A stretch of 64,000 nt of DNA from Candidatus Izimoplasma sp. ZiA1 (GCA_002285055.1 NQYJ01000001.1:124001-188000); one strand, 5' to 3'; positions 9,614-18,940 are shown, counted from the first letter of the stretch. The notes: generated by a model not told the origin, from the sequence alone. Numbers and translations are program-made.

Positions 9614-10982
9614 CAAAATCATCTCCAATTCTTAATGAATTTTTTAGTAACAGAAGTGCTTCCTCTGGATATTTAAGAGATAAGACTCCTAAACTAGCCA
9701 TTATATAATCATTGTCCTTAAAAATATTAATTTTAACTTGAGGAACTAGTTTAGTTGGATTTTTTTTGATATAGTCTTTAACTATTTGCTCTGTATTTTC
9801 CAAATTTATTAAAGCTCCACCGGTTAAAACAATAATACTTACTTGAGATAAATCTTTTCCGTAAGGAATTACTTTTTGTCCATTAGTTGTAAATACTCTC
9901 TTTAAGTCTCCAACATGGCGGTTTAAACCTTCAATAACACATTTTCGTGTTAACTCAAAAACAAGTTTTCTTTGAATTTCTGTTATAGGAATATATGAAT
10001 AATCTTTGATTTGTTTTTCCATAGATAGCTCATCAAGTCCAATAATTTCTTCTAACTCATTCTCTTTAAACAACGAAAGTACGTTACTAAAATTAATGAA
10101 AACTCCTAAATCTCCTTCAACTGTTCGTTTTGAAAGAGCTTCACCCTCTTGGTATTTGGCAAATTCCTCACTAGGTAATGCAATTGAATGTATATCAGTA
10201 GTAGCACCACCTACATCAATTGTCATTATATTACCAAAAGCTTTATTAAGAATCATAGTTGATTCCATAACACTACCTGGTGTAGGTACTATTCTACTAT
10301 CAACAATATCAAAAATATGATCCATGCCTTTTGCATGAACTATGTTTTCTTCAAAAGTCTCGTATATAACTTTTCTTAAAGGATAAATATTCATATAGTC
10401 TACTCTAGGATAAACATTCTCCACAATTTTTAGTAAATGTGATTTATTTTTTTCATCAAAATACTTCAAGATATATTTGTGGTTTTCAATATTGCCAGCA
10501 TAAATTATTGGAACCTCTAAATCCAGTTCTAATATTTTTTTAGTGTTATAAAGAGCAGTTTCTCTCTCTCCATAATCAGTTCCCCCAGCAATTAAGATTA
10601 TATTTGGTTGCAGTTCTTTAATTTCTTCAAGATTTAAATCACTCAACTTATTAGCTGTAACAAGATGTAAATTAGCACCTGCATTTAAGGCTGCTTCTTT
10701 AGCGGCTTTGACTGTCATTTCATATACAAGTCCATGTACTGACATTTTCAAACCACCAGCTGCTGAACTGGTTGCAAACATCTCATCAAAAATTATTTTA
10801 TCTGTATTCATATTTTTAGTGAGATCATCTATTGCAGCGTTTAATCCTATAGTAACATCAGAATCAACAGTTGTATTAGAAACACCACGATTTAAGAATC
10901 GTGGTTTTTCTCCTTTAATATTAAATGCATTTACAATTGTTGTTGTGCTTCCTATTTCTGCAACTAGAACATCAATCTTCAT
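9591..10982 (-). CDS. GlmL/MutL-family ATPase of the ornithine cluster
   Basis: The 463-residue protein matches the MutL/GlmL family (not the DNA repair MutL). It has an actin-like ATPase N terminus, VAEIGSTTT, then ILIAGGTDYGE, a second phosphate-binding region TIDVGGATTDIHS near residue 255, and IVLTGGALIN near the C terminus. In glutamate mutase operons GlmL is an accessory protein of a B12 enzyme, and ASKHA-fold proteins often reactivate such enzymes. Here it follows oraE by 2 bp. I infer a chaperone or reactivating role for OraSE; this has not been shown from sequence. Confidence 0.82.
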   Translation of the reverse strand: MKIDVLVAEIGSTTTIVNAFNIKGEKPRFLNRGVSNTTVDSDVTIGLNAAIDDLTKNMNTDKIIFDEMFATSSAAGGLKMSVHGLVYEMTVKAAKEAALNAGANLHLVTANKLSDLNLEEIKELQPNIILIAGGTDYGERETALYNTKKILELDLEVPIIYAGNIENHKYILKYFDEKNKSHLLKIVENVYPRVDYMNIYPLRKVIYETFEENIVHAKGMDHIFDIVDSRIVPTPGSVMESTMILNKAFGNIMTIDVGGATTDIHSIALPSEEFAKYQEGEALSKRTVEGDLGVFINFSNVLSLFKENELEEIIGLDELSMEKQIKDYSYIPITEIQRKLVFELTRKCVIEGLNRHVGDLKRVFTTNGQKVIPYGKDLSQVSIIVLTGGALINLENTEQIVKDYIKKNPTKLVPQVKINIFKDNDYIMASLGVLSLKYPEEALLLLKNSLRIGDDFDVSTSKN

Positions 10983-10984
10983 TA

Positions 10985-13189
10985 TTAATCATTCATTTCA
11001 TTTATTTTTTTAACAATAAAACTTGCGATGTGGATACCTTTAGTACCTCTACCAAAACCTTGATCCATATTGTTACTTCTTGCAATCTCTGGTGTTACTT
11101 GAGTTCCACCTGCAATAAGAACAAGTTTATCTCTTACACCCTTTTCAATAGCGTAATTATGTAATTTATTCATGTTTTTATAATGTGTGTCGTCATGAGA
11201 AATTATTGTAGACATTAATATTGCTTGAGCATTTGTCTCAATTGCAGCATCAACAAATTTTTCTATAGGGACACTAGTTCCTAAATACTCGTATTTAACA
11301 CCATATTTTTCAATACCACCATGCTTAATATCAAGTACTTCTCTTAATCCAACTGAATGTTCATCATTACCACCTGTACCAGCAACAACTTTTATTGGAT
11401 TTTTCTTGATAAAAGCTAGTAATTCGTCTTCAGAAAGTTGTTCCATTTCCTCTGGTAAAACAAGTTTATCAACTTCAATGTCAAATGCAAAAGTACCTTT
11501 AATTTGAATTCTTGTACCTTCACTAGGGTGTAAAACTTCTTTATGAATTACTTCGACATTGATTAAATTCATTTTTTTACCAGCTTCCACAGCAGCAGCT
11601 TCAGCTACTTTTGAAGTTGTTGGGAAGAATAAATCTACGACAACAGTCCCATCTCCTAGCCATTCAACCTCAGGTTTTATTAGATCACCTTTACGGTATT
11701 TTTCTGTTTCGTCAAGTCTTAAGTAAACATTATCACTATCATCAAGTTCATCAATGAATTTAACCATTTCTGGTTTTTCAAATGTACACCCATTTATTAA
11801 TTTTGAAGGATCATCAACAGCGTTTTTATCATATTGTTCAACATTGTTATAACCATAATGTGCAGTAACTGGAGCAAAGTAATCTGGATCACGTTTTACA
11901 ACAGTTCCAGCTCCAACACCACCATTTATATCTCTTGAAATTCCATCATTATTTCTTTGAGGATACTCCCCACTATCAACAAACATTCCAGCTTCTACAG
12001 CAGTAAAATATCCACCCATTTCAAGGATCTCTTCCATCATTAAAATTGATCGTTCTTGAATTTCTCTTTTTTTGTTATATAGATAACCTGTATCTTTAAG
12101 TTCTACCATTGATAGTAAATCATCCATACCAACCATAGCTTGTTTTGCAGTGTCTAAAGCTTCAATATTATATATGTGCCAAGGTACATTTCTACCTTCA
12201 TCAGGTGTAATAGTACTTTGAATATCTGCTGAAGTTAATCTTGAAATTAATAAATTTAACACATGTGTCACAGTAGCTTCTCTAGTTGAACTATCCATAT
12301 ACTTTGTATTCATCTGTGCTCTCATTTTATAATCGCTAAAGAATTCTCTTAAAGCAACAGCATAAGGTAAATTTAATTTTAAATCAGGCGTTGGCGAAGC
12401 TGCAGGAGGTACAGTAGATAAACAAATATTATCAGCTTTAATACCTACTCTTTCAGAGAATCTTGAATTAATTACATGTTGAACTAATAATTCAGGCATA
12501 ACTTTCCAAGCATCTCTAGCAGTTGCATTTGCATTATGTGCTCCATCGATTTGTGCAATTCCAGCATAAGCTAAAACTTTTTTACTCTCAGCAGCATCTA
12601 CAAAACTTCTAATAGCGTTAATATTTCTATATAGTACGTTATATTGAGGATCTTGATGTGCTCCATTAACACCCTCTTCTACAAATAATACAGCTATTTC
12701 CGGTCCGGCAACACCAGATACATATGAATGGTAATTAATTGGTCTCCCAACTTCTTCTTCAATTAAGTCCAAAGCTTTTCTTTGTGCTCTTAATTGTTTT
12801 CTAGTTACAGGAATACCCCCAATACCTTGAGGAGTCCCCTCAAGTAATCCATCAAAATGTGATTGTCCTGCAGTTCTAATAACCATAATATGATCTGCAC
12901 CATGATAAGCAGCCATTCTCATTCTTCTAATGTCATCTTCAAATCTTCCAGATGCGATTTCTGTAGTAATAACACTATCTGGTTGTGGATCTATTTCTCC
13001 TAAATATCTAGCAGAAGGCAGTGGTACATAGTTTTTTAGTCCTGGACTCGCTTGCATATATGTGAACTCTCTAATTTCTTGAGGACTTACATCGCGCCAA
13101 ACCCATGGTCTTTTATTTGGTACATAATTTTCAAGGTCTTTCAAAATGTAGCGAATATCTAATTTTTCATTAGGTTTTAAACTATTCAT
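10985..13189 (-). CDS. oraE: D-ornithine 4,5-aminomutase, large subunit OraE
   Basis: OraE with OraS moves the amino group of D-ornithine from C5 to C4, forming 2,4-diaminopentanoate, using adenosylcobalamin and PLP. About 734 residues: a long TIM-barrel N-terminal part and a C-terminal Rossmann domain. The latter carries the base-off cobalamin motif DEHSVG (DxHxxG, His about 611) and, 11 residues later, Lys in VLDIKHGG. Known OraE has His618 and Lys629 with the same 11-residue spacing, so both key residues look intact. The start is ATG 13189, overlapping oraS. Confidence 0.96.
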   Translation of the reverse strand: MNSLKPNEKLDIRYILKDLENYVPNKRPWVWRDVSPQEIREFTYMQASPGLKNYVPLPSARYLGEIDPQPDSVITTEIASGRFEDDIRRMRMAAYHGADHIMVIRTAGQSHFDGLLEGTPQGIGGIPVTRKQLRAQRKALDLIEEEVGRPINYHSYVSGVAGPEIAVLFVEEGVNGAHQDPQYNVLYRNINAIRSFVDAAESKKVLAYAGIAQIDGAHNANATARDAWKVMPELLVQHVINSRFSERVGIKADNICLSTVPPAASPTPDLKLNLPYAVALREFFSDYKMRAQMNTKYMDSSTREATVTHVLNLLISRLTSADIQSTITPDEGRNVPWHIYNIEALDTAKQAMVGMDDLLSMVELKDTGYLYNKKREIQERSILMMEEILEMGGYFTAVEAGMFVDSGEYPQRNNDGISRDINGGVGAGTVVKRDPDYFAPVTAHYGYNNVEQYDKNAVDDPSKLINGCTFEKPEMVKFIDELDDSDNVYLRLDETEKYRKGDLIKPEVEWLGDGTVVVDLFFPTTSKVAEAAAVEAGKKMNLINVEVIHKEVLHPSEGTRIQIKGTFAFDIEVDKLVLPEEMEQLSEDELLAFIKKNPIKVVAGTGGNDEHSVGLREVLDIKHGGIEKYGVKYEYLGTSVPIEKFVDAAIETNAQAILMSTIISHDDTHYKNMNKLHNYAIEKGVRDKLVLIAGGTQVTPEIARSNNMDQGFGRGTKGIHIASFIVKKINEMND

Positions 13190-13547
13190 TTTTACCAAAA
13201 TACTCCATTAAAAACTCAACATGTTTTCCATTGATCAGCTCGCTACCAGCTTCTTCAATTCCCAAATCATATTTTTTTGATATGGCATAAATACAATGCC
13301 CTGCACCTTTACTCATTAAATCTATTTCACTAATTATCTCAACAATTTCTTTTGCCTGAATACTTGAGAATCCCATTCTTAAAAGAATACTTCTCTCAAT
13401 TGATTTAGTTGTATTTTTAAATCCTAAGTCTAGTAATGGATCAACTAATTTATCAGCAAGTTCAAAAAAGTACTTTTTTAACTCACTATCTGACATTGAT
13501 TTTAAATGTTCTCTTCTTTGAAGATAATCATCTTTTCTTTCAATCAT
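13182..13547 (-). CDS. oraS: D-ornithine 4,5-aminomutase, small subunit OraS
   Basis: The 121-residue protein has the size and character of the aminomutase S component: an N-terminal helix with YLQRREHLKSMSD, then ILLRMGFSSIQAKEIVE and GAGHCIYAISKKYDLG. It forms a heterodimer-of-heterodimers with OraE. A GGAGG site lies directly upstream of ATG 13547. The gene overlaps ortB by 8 bp and oraE by 8 bp, which suggests coupled translation. Confidence 0.93.
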   Translation of the reverse strand: MIERKDDYLQRREHLKSMSDSELKKYFFELADKLVDPLLDLGFKNTTKSIERSILLRMGFSSIQAKEIVEIISEIDLMSKGAGHCIYAISKKYDLGIEEAGSELINGKHVEFLMEYFGKNE

Positions 13548-14937
13548 TTTTTACCTCCATCATTAATTCTATTATATTTTGTTTGTCTATGTTCAATTCC
13601 TCTTCGAGGAATAAGATATCTTTATTTGACAAGTCGATATTGCAGTATCTTTTTAAATAACTTTTTCGTAATTTAGTCATATCTAAATATTTGTGTTTTA
13701 ATAATTTTGCTGAGGAAGGTAAAATTATATTCTTCCCAGGAATTTCATCAAATGGATTACCAAATAAAATTTCAATCCCGTTTTTCTTAGCAAAAGAAAG
13801 TTGTGGTTGAATGTGTTTACCTGCACCTGTATACTCTGTTTCCTGTACTACAATAATTTCATCTTCGTTCATTTCTTGAGCTAAACTAAATGCAGCAGCA
13901 AGTGAAGTATTTCCTGCTGGACCTCTTTCCATTCCTTCTAAAGTAGCAAGGGATTCAGTCATAAAAAATACACTTCCTTGATTAACAGTAACATATTCAT
14001 CCATATATCTTAATGGTCTACCAGCACTTCTTGGTACATCTGAACGGTCAGGAAACGTTGTAAAAGGTATCCCAAATCCGGTGTGTCCGGTAGTAAAAGA
14101 TTTCTTGTTAAAATCAGAATCTGATGCCATATGAAGTCCGCTTAAATCTACGCTTGCAGCAATAATTTTTGTGTCTGTTGCACCAGCGTTTTTCAAGCCC
14201 CTTGCAGTTCCTGTTAAATTTCCACCACCAGCGTTAGTTACAACAACGGCTTCGGGATATTTTCCTTCTTTTTTTAACATTTCCTCAGCAATTTCCAACC
14301 CTAAAGTCTCAATTCCTTTAATTCCATAAGGACTGTATAAAGAAGCATTAAAATATCCAGTATCTTTCAATAAAATTAAAAATTGGTAAAACAATTCTGG
14401 ACCTACACTTAATTGAACAACTTCTGCCCCAAAAGACTCACATTTTCTTGCTTTTTCAAGAATTTCAGGTTGACTCAAATTCTTTGAATCAAAAGCTTCT
14501 TGAACAATAATACATTCTAATCCAACTTTTGCAGCTAGTGCTGCTACTGCAGCTCCATAATTACCAGATGTTGCTGCTATAACGCCCTTATATCCAAGTT
14601 TTTTTGCTTGATATACACTTAAAGCTGCTCTTCTTGCTTTAAAAGAACCCGATAAATTAGCAGCCTCATCTTTTAAAAAGATTCTTGCTCCTTTACCTTT
14701 ATCCGCAAATTTTCTAGCATATTTCGTTAGATTTTTTAGTTCTATTAATGGTGTGTTCCCAACCATGTTTTCCGTTTGAATTTTAATAATTAATTCTAAA
14801 TCAAAATCATGATCATTCATCATCATTTCATAATCAAACCCAATACCATCAAACTCGTATTTATCATAATCAATTCCAACTGATTTTTTCATTATTTCAT
14901 TTCTTTGAGACATAATATCATTATATGTATTACTCAT
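13540..14937 (-). CDS. ortB: 2-amino-4-oxopentanoate thiolase, beta subunit
   Basis: OrtB with OrtA splits 2-amino-4-oxopentanoate with CoA to acetyl-CoA and alanine. The roughly 465-residue protein is a fold-type II PLP enzyme: NTPLIELKNL near residue 60, the PLP lysine in NLSGSFKARRA (about residue 100), AATSGNYGAAVAALAAK, and a Gly-rich phosphate loop VTNAGGGNLTGTA. ATG 14937 is chosen because GGTGA precedes it; an in-frame ATG at 14949 has no binding site. It sits between ortA and oraS in the order known from ornithine-fermenting clostridia. Confidence 0.94.
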   Translation of the reverse strand: MSNTYNDIMSQRNEIMKKSVGIDYDKYEFDGIGFDYEMMMNDHDFDLELIIKIQTENMVGNTPLIELKNLTKYARKFADKGKGARIFLKDEAANLSGSFKARRAALSVYQAKKLGYKGVIAATSGNYGAAVAALAAKVGLECIIVQEAFDSKNLSQPEILEKARKCESFGAEVVQLSVGPELFYQFLILLKDTGYFNASLYSPYGIKGIETLGLEIAEEMLKKEGKYPEAVVVTNAGGGNLTGTARGLKNAGATDTKIIAASVDLSGLHMASDSDFNKKSFTTGHTGFGIPFTTFPDRSDVPRSAGRPLRYMDEYVTVNQGSVFFMTESLATLEGMERGPAGNTSLAAAFSLAQEMNEDEIIVVQETEYTGAGKHIQPQLSFAKKNGIEILFGNPFDEIPGKNIILPSSAKLLKHKYLDMTKLRKSYLKRYCNIDLSNKDILFLEEELNIDKQNIIELMMEVKND

Positions 14938-15232
14938 CTTTATCACCATACATTTCTGATTTAATTAAGTGTCTAAGTTTCAATATTTCAGGCACAAAAT
15001 CACCATAACCAATCTTATAAGGTGGGAAAGCTTCTTTTAATCTACCAGTTTCAACTCTTCCTGTTTCTGTAGTGATTTTCACTATATCAAATAAATCACT
15101 TTCATCATGCAAATAACCCTTCACCCACATTTTAAAAGGAACTTCTTTAGTTTCAGCAGGGATATTTGATGCTCTTTCTTCGGGTTTAAGTAGAGTTTTT
15201 CTAATTCTTACATATGAATTTTTATCAATCAT
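14930..15232 (-). CDS. ortA: 2-amino-4-oxopentanoate thiolase, alpha subunit
   Basis: About 100 residues from ATG 15232, which has AAAGGA upstream and overlaps the channel gene by 8 bp. The sequence DKNSYVRIRKTLLKPEERA, followed by VPFKMWVKGYL and TGRVETGRL, matches the small OrtA subunit. The small subunit has no catalytic PLP site of its own and works with OrtB. Its neighbours on both sides belong to the same pathway except for the channel. Confidence 0.92.
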   Translation of the reverse strand: MIDKNSYVRIRKTLLKPEERASNIPAETKEVPFKMWVKGYLHDESDLFDIVKITTETGRVETGRLKEAFPPYKIGYGDFVPEILKLRHLIKSEMYGDKDE

Positions 15233-16325
15233 CTTGTTCATCCTTTCCGTTAGAAAATCCTTCATGAGCTATATTACTTACATATCCAATTGATAATGCA
15301 AAAAATGTAAACCCATAAATACTTAAAAATCCACTCCAGGCTTGCGAAATTGGGAATTCAGTGTTTGGAGAAATATCTCCATATCCTAAAGTCGATACTG
15401 TAACAACTGTATAATACAGAAAGTCTCCATATTCATGAGGACATTGTGATGTATAGTATGGTTGTTCAGCTGGATTTTCTGGTATAACTTCTACATAACA
15501 TTCATCATTACTAAAAATATAAGCTTCATGATTCCATCCATAGATGCTAAATGCAATTACACTTGCATAAAGTATTACATATAAATGAAAAGAGAAAAAT
15601 ATCATAAATACAGCCTTAGTAACTTTACTTGAATGTGAGTTTTCTTTAAGATTCTGAAATATGTTTATTTCACCAATTATCAAGTTTATATTAACACCTA
15701 ATAAAGCTATAAAGCCAATTATTAAAACAAAAATCATAATCTCATCAAATCTATTTACTTCAAAGATAATAAATACTAAATAAATAATCATTACAGTAAC
15801 ACTAAGTGTTAGAATAAATCCGTTCTTAGCGTCAATATTTTTGTTTAATACCTTTGGTAAAATCTTAAACAAATACTGCCATGAGCTAATTAAAACTAAA
15901 AAACCACCAAAAGACATAACTGATTGCGTAACGATGATCAGTGGTAATGAATTATTTAATAATCCATTGCGCACAATTGCCCCTATTATTAATATAGACA
16001 GAATCGAATAAAACACTAGTGTAATTGTTGCTTGGTAATTGGTATAAGAAAATTTGTTTCTTTTTTTATTCTTTCCTCTACCTTTTTTAATAAATTCAGT
16101 TTTCATATCCGCAATAAGATATTTTATTGGTAATCTAAAGAAGTTTATTATTATCATATGTACATTAAATAATAATAAGACAAACACAGTAAAAAGTGAT
16201 GCGAATGCAAATAATGCACTTGCTAAATAATCACTATTATTATAAAGAGTATTATTAATGTAAAACATAGATGCTGTGAAAAATATCATACTAAATATAA
16301 GATAAAATCCAATACCTCGTTTCAT
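15225..16325 (-). CDS. predicted potassium-type ion channel in the ornithine operon
   Basis: The 366-residue membrane protein has about eight hydrophobic segments (near residues 5-28, 34-60, 95-115, 123-147, 165-187, 192-215, 238-262 and 325-345). Before the last one is a pore loop with TVVTVSTLGYGDISPNTEF, a selectivity filter of the K+ channel type. An extracytoplasmic loop with two Cys precedes the pore. This is an Ion_trans_2-like two-helix pore fused to a longer N-terminal membrane part. It is placed between ord and ortA, with a GGGAGTGA site. A function with ornithine or ammonium/potassium flux is possible but not shown. Confidence 0.8.
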   Translation of the reverse strand: MKRGIGFYLIFSMIFFTASMFYINNTLYNNSDYLASALFAFASLFTVFVLLLFNVHMIIINFFRLPIKYLIADMKTEFIKKGRGKNKKRNKFSYTNYQATITLVFYSILSILIIGAIVRNGLLNNSLPLIIVTQSVMSFGGFLVLISSWQYLFKILPKVLNKNIDAKNGFILTLSVTVMIIYLVFIIFEVNRFDEIMIFVLIIGFIALLGVNINLIIGEINIFQNLKENSHSSKVTKAVFMIFFSFHLYVILYASVIAFSIYGWNHEAYIFSNDECYVEVIPENPAEQPYYTSQCPHEYGDFLYYTVVTVSTLGYGDISPNTEFPISQAWSGFLSIYGFTFFALSIGYVSNIAHEGFSNGKDEQDD

Positions 16326-16347
16326 TAAATCACTCCCAAACTATTTA

Positions 16348-17391
16348 TTATTCTATTAAATCTCTCATATCTCCTAAAATTGCTCTTGGAACTGGTAAAT
16401 CCAGCATTGTTTTAAGTCCTGGTCTTGAATTGATTACATGAGGAATCATGTTTACACACATTGCAATAGTTCCAATTCCACCATCAATTTCAGGTGTAAT
16501 TGCCATATTTATTTCTGGCACACCTTTAATGTTTATATAATCGCCTGTGTTAGTACCTTCCATTTCTGGTTCAATTTGTTGTGGATGTTTCATATTAATG
16601 AATACTTCTCCATTAACTAAACCTTGTCCAGTCATATTAACACCAGCTATATTACCTTTTAAAGCCTCACCATAAGGGCTTTTTCTATCAACACTAGTTA
16701 CAATAGGTTTCATTTGTTGCTCAAAACCATCAAGTTTTACTCCTAAAGCTTCAGCAATCATCCCGATACTTTCAGCAAAACCAACATGTCCAGCAAGAGT
16801 CCCTGTTTCAACTCCATGATTAAACTGATCAACAGTAATACCTACTCCTTGTTCTTCCATCACTGCAGGTCCAAATGGACTCAAGCTGTTTACTCTATTA
16901 GCTTCAATAAAATCAACACTCTTCATAGTACCAGTTAATGCAACTACAAGTAAATCCATAATGAATCCAGGATTAATACCAGTACCTAATACTGTTACCC
17001 CGTTATCTTTTGCTATCTTATCAAGCTCTTTAGCTAGTTCAGGTTCCTGAGCTTTTGGAAAAGCCATTTCCTCTGCAGTACTAATAACGTTAATTCCTTT
17101 TTCAAGAACTTTTACCATTTTTGCATAAGCTTTTTTTGTGAATGAATCAGTTGCTAATAAAACTAAATCTGTTTCTGTATTACTTAATAAATAATCAATA
17201 TCATTATTAATTAACACATCTTTTTTTGACCCTTTTTCAATGTTTAATAAATCAAAAATACTCTTACCAATAATATTTGGATTTAAGTCACAAACACCTG
17301 TAATTTCGACACCTTTTTTCTCAGATAACATTTCTGCCATCCCTTTACCCATTGCTCCAAATCCCCAAATTAAAATTTTAACATTTTCCAT
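16348..17391 (-). CDS. ord: 2,4-diaminopentanoate dehydrogenase
   Basis: Ord oxidatively deaminates (2R,4S)-2,4-diaminopentanoate to 2-amino-4-oxopentanoate, producing NAD(P)H and ammonia. The roughly 347-residue protein has an N-terminal Rossmann motif WGFGAMGKGMAE, VCDLNPNIIGK, and the family segments VISTAEEMAFP, LGTGINPGF and NRVNSLSPFGPAVM. ATG 17391 with AAGGAG upstream is the start; the longer frame reaching 17436 has no binding site. It is the first gene of the 12-gene operon, so the operon promoter must lie in 17392-17490, where only weak -10-like sequences (TATGAT) are seen. Confidence 0.94.
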   Translation of the reverse strand: MENVKILIWGFGAMGKGMAEMLSEKKGVEITGVCDLNPNIIGKSIFDLLNIEKGSKKDVLINNDIDYLLSNTETDLVLLATDSFTKKAYAKMVKVLEKGINVISTAEEMAFPKAQEPELAKELDKIAKDNGVTVLGTGINPGFIMDLLVVALTGTMKSVDFIEANRVNSLSPFGPAVMEEQGVGITVDQFNHGVETGTLAGHVGFAESIGMIAEALGVKLDGFEQQMKPIVTSVDRKSPYGEALKGNIAGVNMTGQGLVNGEVFINMKHPQQIEPEMEGTNTGDYINIKGVPEINMAITPEIDGGIGTIAMCVNMIPHVINSRPGLKTMLDLPVPRAILGDMRDLIE

Positions 17392-17487
17392 TATAAATCT
17401 CCTTATATATCTGTTTTTATAACCACAATATATCATATCATAAAAACCCTTACATTGTATAGTTTAATCTATAAAATATATAAAAAA

Positions 17488-17512
17488 AACAGACCCTTTT
17501 TTAAGGGTCTTT
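17488..17512 (-). terminator. terminator of surE-phosphatase operon
   Basis: AGACCCTT and AAGGGTCT (17491-17510) form a hairpin, followed on the minus strand by a run of eight T residues. It closes the operon ending at 17518 and insulates the ord promoter region. Confidence 0.85.
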
Positions 17513-17517
17513 TATCT

Positions 17518-18222
17518 TTATAAATCTTTAAGAATTAGAATATTCAATTCATTAGAAACTTCAACAAATCTGTCTATTAATATTTTACCATCACAATACA
17601 AAATATCAAACTGGCTTTTATCCTCTAAAAACAATTTATCATAGTCATTTAAATCCTTATTTCTGATAGTAGCAACACGATGATGCCCAGCAATAATAGT
17701 CTTATCAATATGTCTAGGTAAATTATATTGGCGACCCCAAACAAAGTCTCTAACAGTTGATTTTTTCCATTCAGGATTACTACCATCAATCCCTCCATGG
17801 ACAAAAATATAATTTTTAGTTTCTTTATATAATGGAAATGATTCTAACCAACTTTGTAAGTATGGAAAGTTTTTGATTATTTCTGATCTAATTTCTTGAT
17901 AATTATCATCTATTTTACTTAAACCACTTAATGACAACAATGTTTCTGCAAACCCATTATGTTCGATATTAAATTGGACTCTGCTATAATTTTCATTTAA
18001 AAAATCTAGAAGAAAAATATCGTGATTTCCCATTATAATTTCACACTTACCTTGATCCCATAAATCTTTTAAAAATATAAGAACTTCTTTGCTTTGTTTT
18101 CCTCTATCAAACAAGTCTCCAATTACAATCAATTTATCCAAAGGTGAAAATTTATTATTACCTAATTCATTAATCAAGACATTGTAATGTCCATGAATAT
18201 CACTAACAATAAAATATCTCAA
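17518..18222 (-). CDS. metallophosphoesterase (PP1/ApaH-like)
   Basis: The 234-residue protein carries all calcineurin-type motifs in order: VSDIHGHY near residue 7, VIGDLFDRGKQS near 36, IMGNHDIF near 66, and the later FVHGGIDG and AGHHRVATI. These bind two metal ions and the phosphate. The arrangement resembles bacterial serine/threonine phosphatases and diadenosine tetraphosphatase-like enzymes. The substrate cannot be read from sequence. It lies 1 bp after surE, so both are one unit ending in the terminator at 17491-17510. Confidence 0.88.
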   Translation of the reverse strand: MRYFIVSDIHGHYNVLINELGNNKFSPLDKLIVIGDLFDRGKQSKEVLIFLKDLWDQGKCEIIMGNHDIFLLDFLNENYSRVQFNIEHNGFAETLLSLSGLSKIDDNYQEIRSEIIKNFPYLQSWLESFPLYKETKNYIFVHGGIDGSNPEWKKSTVRDFVWGRQYNLPRHIDKTIIAGHHRVATIRNKDLNDYDKLFLEDKSQFDILYCDGKILIDRFVEVSNELNILILKDL

Positions 18223-18223
18223 T

Positions 18224-18889
18224 TTATATTGTTACCCTAGTAATTGAAGTAAAACCATTATCATGTGCAAAAGCATCAGTTCCTTCTGGGGCTTTTACTG
18301 TATTGTAATCTCTTTTTCTAACAAATACATTTTCTTTAATTTCACCTTTTACTTCATATCGTCTTAAATATCTATTAACCTCCACTATTCCATTAGAAAC
18401 TTCAAATTTTTCCATTGGAAAGTTAATATTTATTGTATGATTTTTACTTAACATTTTCTTATCAAATACATATTCTAAAGTTTTATTTAGTTCTTTTTTA
18501 ACAATTTCATATCCTTTATAATCACCTGAAAAAGCTAGTGATTTAATATTAAAGTATTGAGCTTGAAAACATGCTCCTAAAGTTCCTGAATATAAAATGT
18601 CAATTCCTAAATTAAAACCTTTGTTAACTCCTGATACAACCAAATCAAAATCAACTTTTAAACCATGAACTCCAAAAGTAACACAATCTACTGGTGTACC
18701 ATAAATTGCATATTTATGTTCACTATATTTCTCAAATTTTATTTCACCAATTGTTAAACTTGCACTTTTGGCTGATTGTTCAAACATAGGTGCAACAACA
18801 TATACATCCCCATATTCTTTTAAAACACTTTCTAGATACAACAATCTTTCCGAAGTAATACCATCGTCATTCGTTAATAATATATTCAC
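18224..18889 (-). CDS. surE: 5'/3'-nucleotidase SurE
   Basis: SurE is a metal-dependent phosphatase of nucleoside monophosphates. The N terminus NILLTNDDGI holds the acidic metal pair, GTPVDCVTFG and VVSGVNKGFNLG are the conserved centre, and YSGTLGACFQAQ follows. The start is taken as GTG 18889, with AGAGGTGA five bases before it. The longer frame from TTG 18907 would begin inside the predicted -10 box. The C terminus (TDAFAHDNGFTSIT) is typical. At about 221 residues it is slightly short for the family but complete. Confidence 0.92.
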   Translation of the reverse strand: MNILLTNDDGITSERLLYLESVLKEYGDVYVVAPMFEQSAKSASLTIGEIKFEKYSEHKYAIYGTPVDCVTFGVHGLKVDFDLVVSGVNKGFNLGIDILYSGTLGACFQAQYFNIKSLAFSGDYKGYEIVKKELNKTLEYVFDKKMLSKNHTININFPMEKFEVSNGIVEVNRYLRRYEVKGEIKENVFVRKRDYNTVKAPEGTDAFAHDNGFTSITRVTI

Positions 18890-18906
18890 AAAATCACCTC
18901 TAACCA

Positions 18907-18915
18907 ATTATAACA
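18907..18915 (-). promoter_or_regulatory. extended -10 promoter of surE
   Basis: TGTTATAAT on the minus strand lies 18 bases before the GTG start, giving a very short 5' leader that keeps only the ribosome binding site. An ATGCAA sits 17 bases upstream as a poor -35. Confidence 0.6.
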
Positions 18916-18940
18916 AAATATAGTATTCTTTGCATCAATA

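Noticed and set aside
17392..17517. Cobalamin riboswitch before the B12-dependent ornithine operon
   Set aside because: The space is only about 100 bases to the terminator and lacks the B12-box and folded elements.
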